DNA of 64,000 bases from Hallerella succinigenes (GCF_002797675.1 NZ_PGEX01000001.1:806001-870000), one strand, 5' to 3'; positions 26,454 to 33,501 are shown, counted from the stretch's first letter. Notes: generated by a model from the letters alone, not told the origin. Translations and numbers: made by a program.

Positions 26454-27470
26454 ATGGTTCCTTTGATTGATATTTTTGATGTATGGTATGGCGTCAATTT
26501 AGAGGTTGTCAATAGTGAGGTTGTATCGGCTGGCATTCCATTTGTTTCAAGGCAATCTGTAAATAATGGTGTTGTATGCCATGTAAAAAAGATGGACGAT
26601 GTTGAGCCTAATCCTTCACATACATTAAGTATTGCCGTCAGTGGTAGTGTCCTTTCAACATTTTATCACGATTATGAGTATTATAGCGGTCGAGATATCT
26701 ATGTGGCAAAGCCCAAAATTAAACTGACTAAAGAAGAAATGCTTTATTACTGCTATGTAATTGAGCAAAATAAATACAGATACAATTATGGCCGGGGTGC
26801 GAATAAAACGTTTAGAAGTATTTTAGTTCCGTCTAAAGATGAAATTCCAAAATATGTAAGAACAAAAGAAGCTGAGATTCGCTTCTGCAACAAGCCCATT
26901 ATTTCTAACAAAATCAAATTAAATACGGATAGTTGGAAGTGGTTTCGTTATGATGAAATATTTGAAATCTGCAAAGGTTTCTATAATAAAAAGCCTGAAG
27001 AAAATCCCATTGGTGATATTCCATTTATTGGAGCAACGGATTCAAACAACGGAATTACATCGATGCATGATTTAGACACGATTAAGGATGCGTCTAAAAC
27101 TGGCGATGAACCCAATGCTCCCCTTGAACAAAAGATTTTCAAGTCCAATTGCATAACCGTATCAAACAACGGTTCTGTAGGATACGCTTTTTATCAGCCA
27201 AAGGAGTTCACCTGTACTCATGATGTAAATCCATTATATATCCATAAGAAATGGAATAAGGAACTCAATATTTACATAGCAATGTTCTTATGTTCTCTTA
27301 TTGAAAAGGAACGTTTTAGATGGGATTATGGGCGAAAGTGGCGACCCAAAAGGATGCCTGATTCGTTGATAAAACTTCCTGTTCGCAAAATCACTCCCAA
27401 CGAATATGAACCTGATTGGCAATTTATGGAAGATTACATCAAGTCACTTCCGTATTCATCAAGTCTTTAA
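26454..27470 (+). CDS. Specificity (S) subunit of the BcgI-like system
   Basis: The protein has 338 residues with two half-repeats, each a target-recognition domain followed by a helical spacer: about 1-150 (VPLIDIFDVWYGVN...IPFVSRQSVNNG) and 160-338 (WFRYDEIFEICKGFYN...IPFIGATDSNNGIT). This is the HsdS/BcgIB layout and implies a bipartite DNA target. The length is close to that of BcgIB. It starts two bases after the stop of the methylase-nuclease gene. The sequence is AT-rich and intact. The recognition sequence cannot be predicted here. Confidence 0.88.
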   Translation: MVPLIDIFDVWYGVNLEVVNSEVVSAGIPFVSRQSVNNGVVCHVKKMDDVEPNPSHTLSIAVSGSVLSTFYHDYEYYSGRDIYVAKPKIKLTKEEMLYYCYVIEQNKYRYNYGRGANKTFRSILVPSKDEIPKYVRTKEAEIRFCNKPIISNKIKLNTDSWKWFRYDEIFEICKGFYNKKPEENPIGDIPFIGATDSNNGITSMHDLDTIKDASKTGDEPNAPLEQKIFKSNCITVSNNGSVGYAFYQPKEFTCTHDVNPLYIHKKWNKELNIYIAMFLCSLIEKERFRWDYGRKWRPKRMPDSLIKLPVRKITPNEYEPDWQFMEDYIKSLPYSSSL

Positions 27471-27489
27471 CTCAAACAAGGAGGCGTAA

Positions 27490-27837
27490 ATGTCGATGTT
27501 ACTTTCTGGGCTAGTGGAAAAAGTCAAAGAACTATCGTATCGAGAAAAGCTGAAACTGGCTCAAAAGCTAATTCAAATGGCTTGTATTGAAGAAGAACGG
27601 CTAAATAGTGCTTCTCAAGCAGAAGAAATGGAAACGATAAAAAAACGTTTGTTGAAATCAAAGCCTGCAAAATATGATGCCCTTACAAATTTCATCAAAG
27701 CAATGTACAATTTCAATGGTGGCATTGAAGATGCTAAGGTTACAAAAATTATAGAAAACCTTCAAAAAAGTAAATTCATTCGCCTTGATAAAAATAAAGT
27801 AGAATACCTTACAATCGAAAAGACTCTTTCTAAGTAA
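27490..27837 (+). CDS. Third gene of the restriction-modification operon, unknown
   Basis: The protein has 115 residues and follows the S subunit by 19 bases with a GGAGG ribosome-binding site. The N-terminal half is a charged helix (LVEKVKELSYREKLKLAQKL). The C-terminal half looks like a small winged helix (YDALTNFIKAMYNF...VTKIIENLQKSKFIRLDKNK). BcgI-type systems are normally two genes, so this could be a controller, an assembly factor or an unrelated passenger. No homology recognised. Confidence 0.6.
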   Translation: MSMLLSGLVEKVKELSYREKLKLAQKLIQMACIEEERLNSASQAEEMETIKKRLLKSKPAKYDALTNFIKAMYNFNGGIEDAKVTKIIENLQKSKFIRLDKNKVEYLTIEKTLSK

Positions 27838-27852
27838 ATTTTAAATATATCC

Positions 27853-27966
27853 CCCTTGACATCTGCCTTCTAGTATTTTACGTTTAGTGCACAAGTGTGT
27901 AGAAAACTACTTTTCGCGCACGAAGCAAACCAATCAAAGCCCCGCCTTTTATGCATGTAGGCGGAA
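27853..27966 (+). repeat. Promoter-leader repeat, copy A (gene lost)
   Basis: It carries TTGACA (27856) and TACGTT (27879) at 17-bp spacing, a GTGCACAAGTGTGTAG...CTAC...GCGCAC hairpin, and the conserved CAAAGCCCCGCCTTTTATGC stretch. Copy B at 30862-30976 is nearly identical and drives a GNAT gene. Here the coding part after the leader is missing. Confidence 0.75.
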
Positions 27967-28014
27967 AACCAAGGCGAACGGCGCAGAATCAAACTTGTTT
28001 GATTTTATTTCTCT

Positions 28015-28180
28015 TCAGTATACCATTTTGCATTTTTTGCAAATTACAAATTCGGGCAAACCAGTCGGAAATTCCGACAGGTTCAAATCAAGAGTTTCCA
28101 CAAGGTCTTTGTTGCTCGTAGTATTGAAATACGAATAACCCCAGTGGTTATGTAAAATTTCGTTACGCCCCTTGCCAGTT
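28015..28180 (-). pseudogene. Orphan C-terminal gene tail
   Basis: The minus strand reads GKGRNEILHNHWGYSYFN, then TTSNKDLVETLDLNL and SEFPTGLPEFVICKKCKMVY before TGA 28015-28017. This is plausible protein with a terminal CxxC, but it is cut by an in-frame stop at its left side and has no start codon. Unidentified remnant. Confidence 0.35.
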
Positions 28181-28200
28181 TTTCAAATATTAGGTACAAT
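28172..28200 (+). promoter_or_regulatory. Sigma-70-type promoter
   Basis: TTGCCA (28172-28177), 17-bp spacer, TACAAT (28195-28200). Transcription would start about 28207, just before the hairpin at 28211. Confidence 0.55.
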
Positions 28201-28210
28201 AATGCCCGAC

Positions 28211-28247
28211 GCATTTTTCCGTCTAATGGAAAAATGCGCCTTTTTTT
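28211..28247 (+). terminator. Terminator immediately after a promoter (attenuator-like)
   Basis: GCATTTTTCC and GGAAAAATGC form a perfect 10-bp stem around GTCTAAT, followed by GCC and seven T. Only a few bases separate it from the predicted start site, so it would end a roughly 40-base transcript or attenuate the nuclease gene at 28336. Confidence 0.65.
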
Positions 28248-28678
28248 ATTCTGGATTTTCGGAATACAAGAGACGCCTCTAACACTAACCAGCCGCGAAA
28301 GCGGTGTCGCTAATTGCGGCCAAATGGAGGCTAATATGGCTAAAGAAGTTATCTCTACGAAGCTGGTCCAAGATGCCAAGCAAATCATCGAGACTGCGCG
28401 GAAAAATGCGGTCAGGAGCGTTGATTTCTGTCGTGTCCAGATGTACTGGAAACTTGGCAAGCGTATTTTCGAAGAAGAACAGCATGGCAAGAAGCGTGCC
28501 GATTATGGGGCGTATATCGTGAAATCGCTTGCAGAAAAACTGGAAGCGGAATATGGCAGCGGATTTTCTAAGCGTCAATTAGAATTTTGCCGCCAATTTT
28601 TCATTACCTAGTCATCCCTTAAAATCCCGCCCAGCCCGCATAACTGTTGGGAAAAACTGATTTCTACCCTGTGAAAAT

Positions 28679-28723
28679 ATTGCAAGGTTTTCTAAAATAT
28701 GATTGAAAACCTTGCAATTTTTT
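28679..28723 (+). terminator. Read-through blocking hairpin before the IS5-type transposase
   Basis: ATTGCAAGGTTTTC and GAAAACCTTGCAAT form a perfect 14-bp stem followed by six T, ending directly at the transposase ATG (28724). It would stop transcription entering from the host gene. Confidence 0.75.
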
Positions 28724-30076
28724 ATGTACAGACCGCCAAAATCCCACGCACAGACAAGCCTTTTCTGTTCCCTTGAGGAGCAGTTGAACCACAAGCATTC
28801 CCTCTACGTTCTCGCGAACAAGATTGACTGGAACAAGTTCGAGACCGAGTTTTCGAAACGGTTTGACGACAAAATGGGTGCGCCGAACAAGCCGATCCGT
28901 CTCATGACCGGGCTCATCATCCTGAAGCACATCCGCAACGTATCGGACGAGTCCGTCGTGGAGCAGTTTCAGGAAAACGCCTATTACCAGTATTTTTGCG
29001 GAGAACGGTTCTTCTCGACGGAGCAACCCTGCGACCCGAGCGAACTTGTTCACTTCCGGCACATGATTGGCGAAGCGGGCATGGACATGATCCTCAAGGA
29101 AAGTATCCTCGTCAACGATGACCACGATAAACAAGGACCGACAGGATGCGGCACGGTCTTTCTTGACACGACCGTGCAGGAAAAGAACATCACGTTCCCT
29201 ACAGACGCCAAACTTGCGAACAAGATAATAGAACAGGTACAGAGGATCGTGGAAGAGCATGATCTTCCGCAAAGACAGTCCTACAAGAGAACCTTGAAGA
29301 AGGTCCATCGTGACCAGCGTTTCCGCAATCACCCGAAGAACGGCAAGAAGGCTCACAAGGCAGATCGCAGGCTGAAGACAATCGCGGGACGGCTCGTCCG
29401 TGAATTAGAGCGAAATCTCGCCAGCAAGAACTTGTTGAACACGTACAAAGAAAAAATCGAGCTTTTCAAAAAAGTTCTGGCACAGAAGAAATGCGACAAG
29501 GACAAGGTCTATTCGCTTCACGAACCCGAAGTAAAATGCATCGGCAAGGGCAAGGAACACAAGAAATACGAGTTCGGCAACAAGGTGTCAATCGCCCGGA
29601 GCTACAGCGGCATCATTGTCGGCGCGGTCTCGTTCCGGGACGAGTATGACGGACATACGATAGACGATACGCTTGACCATGTTGAACAAATGCTTGGATT
29701 CAGGCCGAGCCAGGCCGCATGCGACCGAGGCTACCGCGGACAAAAGGAATCCGGAACGACAAAGATCGTGATACCGGACGTCCCGAAGAAAAACGCGACT
29801 TACTACCAGAAGGAAAAGGCTCACAAGCTTTTTTGCAAGAGGGCAGGCATCGAGCCTATCAACGGCCACCTGAAAAGCGACCACCGTATGGGTAGAAATT
29901 TCTACAAGGGAATCTTTGGCGACATGCTCAATGCAAAGCTTGCAGCAGCGGCGTTCAACTTCAAGAGGGCCATGAGGCGCTTTTTTGTCCTGTTGGAATG
30001 GCTATACTGTTGCTTCCTTTGCCGGGAAGGGGTGAATAAAAACGGCGAACCTCCTTATCCTGCGCTCGCGAAGTGA
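28724..30076 (+). CDS. IS5-superfamily transposase
   Basis: The protein has 450 residues from ATG 28724; an upstream in-frame TTG at 28703 lies in the terminator stem and is less likely. The DUF772-type N terminus (NKPIRLMTGLIILKHIRNVS) is followed by the DDE triad: Asp in FLDTTVQEKNITFPTDAKL, Asp in AACDRGYRGQ, Glu in GIEPINGHLKSDHRMGRN. A basic coiled region lies between the first two acids. The frame is intact, so the enzyme is probably active. The subgroup is not assigned. Confidence 0.88.
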   Translation: MYRPPKSHAQTSLFCSLEEQLNHKHSLYVLANKIDWNKFETEFSKRFDDKMGAPNKPIRLMTGLIILKHIRNVSDESVVEQFQENAYYQYFCGERFFSTEQPCDPSELVHFRHMIGEAGMDMILKESILVNDDHDKQGPTGCGTVFLDTTVQEKNITFPTDAKLANKIIEQVQRIVEEHDLPQRQSYKRTLKKVHRDQRFRNHPKNGKKAHKADRRLKTIAGRLVRELERNLASKNLLNTYKEKIELFKKVLAQKKCDKDKVYSLHEPEVKCIGKGKEHKKYEFGNKVSIARSYSGIIVGAVSFRDEYDGHTIDDTLDHVEQMLGFRPSQAACDRGYRGQKESGTTKIVIPDVPKKNATYYQKEKAHKLFCKRAGIEPINGHLKSDHRMGRNFYKGIFGDMLNAKLAAAAFNFKRAMRRFFVLLEWLYCCFLCREGVNKNGEPPYPALAK

Positions 30077-30861
30077 CTTTTTAAGGGTCAACTACCTATC
30101 CAATTGCGAACGCACTGCGTTCGCAATTGAACTGGTCGCAATATCGTATGTTGATTCAGATTCCTGACCCCGACAAGCGCGAATATTACGAACTTGAGGC
30201 GGTGAACAATTCTTGGAACGGGCGCGAACTCGAACGCCAAATCAACAGCCAGCTATACGAGCGCCTTTTGCTCAGTAACGATAAGGAATCCGTGCTGGCG
30301 GTCGCTCGCAAGGAACGCATCCCCGAAACCCCGCAAGAGGTCATCAAGGATCCGATGGTCCTGGAATTTCTTGGGCTGGAAAGGAATCCCGCCTTTTATG
30401 AAAGCGATCTGGAAGGCGCGATTATTTCGCATATCACTGATTTCCTTCTCGAACTGGGTAAGGGATTTGCCTTTGTTGCTCGGCAGAAGCGGATTATGCT
30501 CGAAGACGATGAATTCTTCATTGACCTCGTTCTTTACAACAGGTTGCTTCGCTGTTTTGTGGTTATTGAAATCAAGACGGGCAAAATCACGCATCAGGAC
30601 CTCGGCCAGCTCCAGATGTACGTGAATTACCACGACCGCATTGAAAAACTGCCCGATGAAAATCCTACCATCGGCATTCTTTTGTGCGCAGGCAAAAACG
30701 ACACTGCCGTGAAAATGACTTTGCCCGAAGACAATAAGACTATCCTTGCTAGTGAGTATAAGTTGTATCTGCCCACCACTGAGCAACTGGTCGGCGAAAT
30801 CAACGAGGCCAAGGAACTCGTGAAAAAATCCAAGCGAATAAAGAAAAAATAACGCGTCTCG

Positions 30862-30976
30862 CTCTTGACAGTCGCCTTCTAGTAATTTACATTATAGTGC
30901 ACAAGTGTGTAGTAAACTACTTTTTTGCGCACGAAGCAAACCAATCAAAGCCCCACCTTTTTTATGCATGTAGGCG
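30862..30976 (+). promoter_or_regulatory. Promoter-leader repeat, copy B, in front of GNAT pair 2
   Basis: TTGACA (30865-30870), 17 bp, TACATT (30888-30893), then a leader hairpin GTGC...GTAG-taaa-CTAC...GCGCAC, and CAAAGCCCCACC...ATGCATGTAGGCGGAGGGAGG, which provides a very strong ribosome-binding site for the gene at 30989. Confidence 0.75.
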
Positions 30977-30988
30977 GAGGGAGGAAAG

Positions 30989-31546
30989 ATGAAGAATGGC
31001 GTAATCGCTGGTGGTGTCGGCATATGGCTCGACGAAATTGTTCCCTGCCTCAAGGATACCGAAACTGGGGAAATCAAGGAAACTGTGGTATTCAGGATTG
31101 AAAGCAGGTCTTTCCTGGAAAAATTCAACGAAAAGAACGGGTGGGAAATTAATTGGATCAAAATTCCCAAAGAAGTTGAGGTCTTTGCCCTTGCCTTGAA
31201 AGAAAATAATGAAATTCAAGGGCTTGTCGGAGTAAGAAATGATGTGGATGTAAAAGCTGCCTATTTGCATTGGGCTTGCACCGCTCCGCAAAATAACAAA
31301 CATGCTTTTGGTAAGCAAAAATACATCGGTGTTGGGGGTCATCTTTTTGCCATAGCGGCGGACCGTTCCCTTGCATGGGGATATGACGGATTTATTCATG
31401 GTTTTGCCCTTAACAAAGAGCTGCTAAATCACTATCTTGATGTTCTAGGTGCAACTTATTTGGGTGCTTTGCATCCATATCAATTTGCTTTTAGCAGGAT
31501 GGCATCACAAAAACTTCTGGAGGTCTATACCTATGAGTGGAATTAG
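30989..31546 (+). CDS. GNAT acetyltransferase paired with a small downstream protein (pair 2)
   Basis: The protein has 185 residues. The acetyl-CoA block reads KYIGVGGHLFAIAADRSLAW and the following strand and helix GFALNKELLNHYLDVLGATY, matching pair 1 at 20072-20596 in position and pattern. The N-terminal part differs (WLDEIVPCLKDTETGEIKET). GGAGGGAGGA precedes the ATG, so expression should be high. The small partner gene overlaps its last 14 bases. No toxin family is assigned; duplication of the whole two-gene layout suggests the partner is functionally required. Confidence 0.75.
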   Translation: MKNGVIAGGVGIWLDEIVPCLKDTETGEIKETVVFRIESRSFLEKFNEKNGWEINWIKIPKEVEVFALALKENNEIQGLVGVRNDVDVKAAYLHWACTAPQNNKHAFGKQKYIGVGGHLFAIAADRSLAWGYDGFIHGFALNKELLNHYLDVLGATYLGALHPYQFAFSRMASQKLLEVYTYEWN

Positions 31547-31724
31547 AAAGCCCGCCGTCATTCTGGCGGATTCCATGGAAGAGTACTTGACTCCTCCGAA
31601 TCCTTATAAAAACCCGCCTAAAGGCAAGTTGAACCTGCTGGAATTAGGGCGATATGCCGAGCGTGTGGGAAAGGATTTTGATGATCTGACTGCCGATGAA
31701 ATCCTGCAGTTCAAGATTCCGTAA
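31533..31724 (+). CDS. Small partner of GNAT pair 2 (possible antitoxin)
   Basis: The protein has 63 residues. ATG 31533 lies inside the GNAT gene (14-base overlap), preceded by GGAGG at 31519. It begins MSGIRKPAVILADSMEEYLT and continues PPNPYKNPPKGKLNLLEL before the C-terminal GKDFDDLTADEILQFKIP. The Pro-rich middle and the LT-x2-E ending are shared in outline with the partner of pair 1. The frame is also open upstream to 31449, but the overlap start has the ribosome-binding site. A short GTTATAG/CTATAAC hairpin follows the stop. Confidence 0.55.
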   Translation: MSGIRKPAVILADSMEEYLTPPNPYKNPPKGKLNLLELGRYAERVGKDFDDLTADEILQFKIP

Positions 31725-31759
31725 TCTATAACCATGACGTTATAGTAGCCCGTAGCCCC

Positions 31760-31791
31760 GCCTTTTATGCATGTAGGAGGAGGGAGGAACG
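31760..31791 (+). repeat. Promoter-leader repeat, copy C (3' part only)
   Basis: AGCCCCGCCTTTTATGCATG followed by TAGGAGGAGGGAGGA repeats the end of copies A and B and gives the RhuM-like remnant its ribosome-binding site. The promoter part is not present here. Confidence 0.7.
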
Positions 31792-32135
31792 ATGAAGAAT
31801 GCCGGTTTATTGTCGTCGGGTGAAGTTGACGGCGAGAAGAATGAAATCATCGTGTATCAGCCGGAAGGGGGCGAATTTCACATCGAAGTTCGCGTGGATC
31901 AGGATACCGTCTGGCTGACGCAGGCGCAAAATCGTACAAAACGAGTGTCGCAAAATCAAGCTAGCTTGATTTTATGACCGAGTTGCAGCCGATTGCACAT
32001 AGTGCAAATGGCGGAGCTGTTCAATACGGACTGAACTTCAATAAATCGGCATATTCGCAACATTTTTTCAGATGCTGGAATTGTATGGAAATTCAACTTG
32101 TGTAAAAAATGCACAGGTTCGTTTGGAGGGGGGGA
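31792..32135 (+). pseudogene. RhuM-family gene remnant with miniature insert and stop codon
   Basis: It starts MKNAGLLSSGEVDGEKNEII and continues VYQPEGGEFHIEVRVDQDTV-WLTQAQ, the usual RhuM/Fic-associated N terminus. At that point 73-78 bases of a two-hairpin element are inserted. After the insert the frame resumes as QMAELFNTD, then TGA (for Arg), then TSINRHIRNIFSDAGIVWKF, and is lost soon after. RhuM proteins are often linked to toxin-antitoxin loci. Doubly inactivated and 3'-truncated. Confidence 0.8.
31931..32003. repeat. Miniature two-hairpin insert, copy 3
   Basis: The insert is flanked by GCAAA on both sides (possible 5-bp duplication). The main stem AAAATCAAGC/GCTTGATTTT is framed by CGAGTGTCGC and ATGACCGAG, the reverse complement of the linkers in copy 1. 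A GCAC-ata-GTGC hairpin lies at the other end. Confidence 0.85.
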
Positions 32136-32192
32136 TCCATTAAACGAGTCGTTCCGTAAAATTCCGCCAATGTTTTTCTGCTGTTGCCAACA

Positions 32193-32501
32193 TCACAATC
32201 CCAAAATCCTTAGGTAGTCCATCCGGCTATTCAAAATTCGAATGACAAAAACTTTATCACGTTCGTTCCGGTAAAAGACCAAATACCCGCTGACAGAAAG
32301 GCAACGATACTTCGTCAAGCTATTTACCTTACCTCTTAACGAAGGGCCGATCTCGGGGAAAACGGCTAGGTTGTCAATGGCGTCAAGAATTTCAATGACC
32401 TTTTCATTCGCCGCTTTAGGGCTGCCTAGCTCGGATTCTATATAAGCGTTGATGCCGTCTAAATCTTAGACGGCTTTCGGCGAAAATACGATGAAGGGAA
32501 T
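32193..32501 (-). pseudogene. ParE/RelE-family toxin gene without start and with internal stop
   Basis: Directly after the antitoxin stop the minus strand reads IPFIVFSPKAV, TAA, DLDGINAYIESELGSPKAAN, then EILDAIDNLAVFPEIGPSL and YLVFYRNERDKVFVIRILN before TGA 32193-32195. This is a complete ParE body, but no ATG, GTG or TTG start is available at its head and an in-frame TAA follows codon 11. The toxin is therefore dead while the antitoxin gene remains intact. Confidence 0.8.
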
Positions 32502-32747
32502 CTAGACCTCGTATTTTTTCCGCACATCAGCGGCGGAAAGCCATCGTCGCTGTTCGGCGGAGCGTTCGCCTTCGGCAAGAGCCTTCTGTAACTTCAGTTC
32601 GGCGACCATGCGTTCGTATTCCTTGATGTCTATTACAACGTAACAACCCCGGCCGTTCTTGGTCAAAAAGACTGGGGAATCTTCGGTCACGTTCTGAAGA
32701 ACTTCGTTATAATTGCGCAAATCAGAAACTGGCAAAATACAGGGCAT
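32502..32747 (-). CDS. Phd/YefM-family antitoxin
   Basis: The protein has 81 residues. The N-terminal Phd/YefM fold is clear: MPCILPVSDLRNYNEVLQNV and SPVFLTKNGRGCYVVIDIKE, which dimerises on DNA. The C-terminal helix (ALAEGERSAEQRRWLSAADV) would wrap a ParE-type toxin. AGGAGG precedes the ATG. The stop codon is immediately followed by the decayed ParE frame, so this was a standard antitoxin-toxin operon. It may now act only as an autorepressor or as an anti-addiction module against related toxins. Confidence 0.85.
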   Translation of the reverse strand: MPCILPVSDLRNYNEVLQNVTEDSPVFLTKNGRGCYVVIDIKEYERMVAELKLQKALAEGERSAEQRRWLSAADVRKKYEV

Positions 32748-32944
32748 GGGAAACCTCCTTTCCTAAAATACAAAATTTTAAGAATAATTACAAGTAAAAT
32801 TCAACGAAGTATGTGTCGTATTGCGAGTTTTCTGCCTTAATTCTATGCCTTATAAGCATATCTAGTTATGAAAACAAAGTATTTATAATGTCTGAAAAGC
32901 AAAGGTATATTTGAACACGTAAAGACTTCAACCGAGAGGAACCT

Positions 32945-33484
32945 ATGAAAAAAGTATTGGTCTTGTCCAGCAGCTTGCGCAAGGGAAGCAACTCCGAAAC
33001 CCTGGCGCAGGAGTTCGCGAAGGGTGCCGCCGAGGCGGGCAACAAGGTGGAATTCGAATCGCTGCGCGGCAAGAAAATCGGTTTTTGCATGGGCTGCCTC
33101 GCTTGCCAGAACAAGGGCAAGTGCGTCATCAAGGACGACGCACCCGCCATTACCAAGAAGATGGAATCGGCCGATGTTATCGCGTTCGCAACGCCGATTT
33201 ACTATTACGAGATGAGCGGCCAGCTCAAGACGATGCTCGACCGCGCTAATTCCCTCTATGCGAGCGATTACAAGTTCCGCGAGATTTACCTGCTCACATC
33301 TGCCGCCGATACGGACGCGAAGGCCATGAACATCGCAAAACGCGGCATTGGCGGGTGGATCGCCTGTTTCGACGGCGTGAAGCTCAAGGGCTCCCTCTGT
33401 GCCACGGGAGCCGAAAGCGCAGGCGATGTCCAGAAGAATTCCGCGCTCCTGAAAAAAGCGTTCGCCATGGGAAAGAAAGTTTAA
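32945..33484 (+). CDS. Flavodoxin-fold NAD(P)H-dependent FMN reductase
   Basis: The protein has 179 residues. The phosphate-binding loop SSSLRKGSNSE is at 8-18. A Cys-rich segment (FCMGCLACQNKGKC, about 47-60) is typical of the iron-sulfur flavoprotein/NADPH-FMN reductase group, and ATPIYYYEMSGQLKTMLDR is the flavin-binding helix. It would reduce flavins, quinones or nitro compounds in the cytoplasm. GAGAGGAAC precedes the ATG. It forms an operon with the alpha/beta hydrolase lipoprotein 17 bases downstream. Confidence 0.85.
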   Translation: MKKVLVLSSSLRKGSNSETLAQEFAKGAAEAGNKVEFESLRGKKIGFCMGCLACQNKGKCVIKDDAPAITKKMESADVIAFATPIYYYEMSGQLKTMLDRANSLYASDYKFREIYLLTSAADTDAKAMNIAKRGIGGWIACFDGVKLKGSLCATGAESAGDVQKNSALLKKAFAMGKKV

Positions 33485-33501
33485 CCACAAGGAGATAAAT
33501 C

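Larger units (their letters stand above)
27838..28335. other. Gap holding a promoter-leader repeat, a gene tail and an attenuator-like site
   Basis: From left to right it contains leader repeat copy A (27853-27966), a possible fourth weak copy of the miniature hairpin element (around 27970-28020, AATCAAAC/GTTTGATT), a minus-strand gene tail (28015-28180), and a promoter followed at once by a terminator (28172-28247). Confidence 0.5.
28611..30092 (+). mobile_element. IS5-type insertion sequence with 6-bp target duplication
   Basis: This 1482-bp element has imperfect inverted ends GTCATCCCTTAAAA (left) and GTTGACCCTTAAAA (right, reverse complement). TACCTA flanks it on both sides (28605-28610 and 30093-30098). 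The boundaries are confirmed by exact restoration of the host reading frame. It has one transposase gene, preceded by a perfect 14-bp terminator hairpin. Confidence 0.9.
28336..30852 (+). pseudogene. DUF1016/YhcG-type PDDEXK nuclease gene split by an IS
   Basis: The 5' part is 28336-28610 (MAKEVISTKLVQDAKQIIET to RQLEFCRQFFIT) and the 3' part 30099-30852. Removing the element 28611-30092 and one 6-bp duplication rejoins the frame without a scar: FFIT-YPIANALRSQLNWSQYR, giving a normal 342-residue protein. The N-terminal DUF1016 helical domain is followed by the PDDEXK domain (FFIDLVLYNRLLRCFVVIEIKTGK). The family is associated with DNA repair or defence, often beside restriction systems. The 3' part alone starts with no obvious ribosome-binding site, so function is probably lost. 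This insertion is recent. Confidence 0.92.

Noticed and set aside
30099-30130. CCAATTGCGAACGCACTGCG palindrome as a mobile repeat
   Set aside because: It encodes part of the restored DUF1016 protein (PIANALRSQLN) in frame, so it is coding sequence, not an insert.
27853-31791. Integron-type cassette array
   Set aside because: The repeated leader contains a promoter and lies 5' of genes; no attC-like fold after each gene and no integron integrase.
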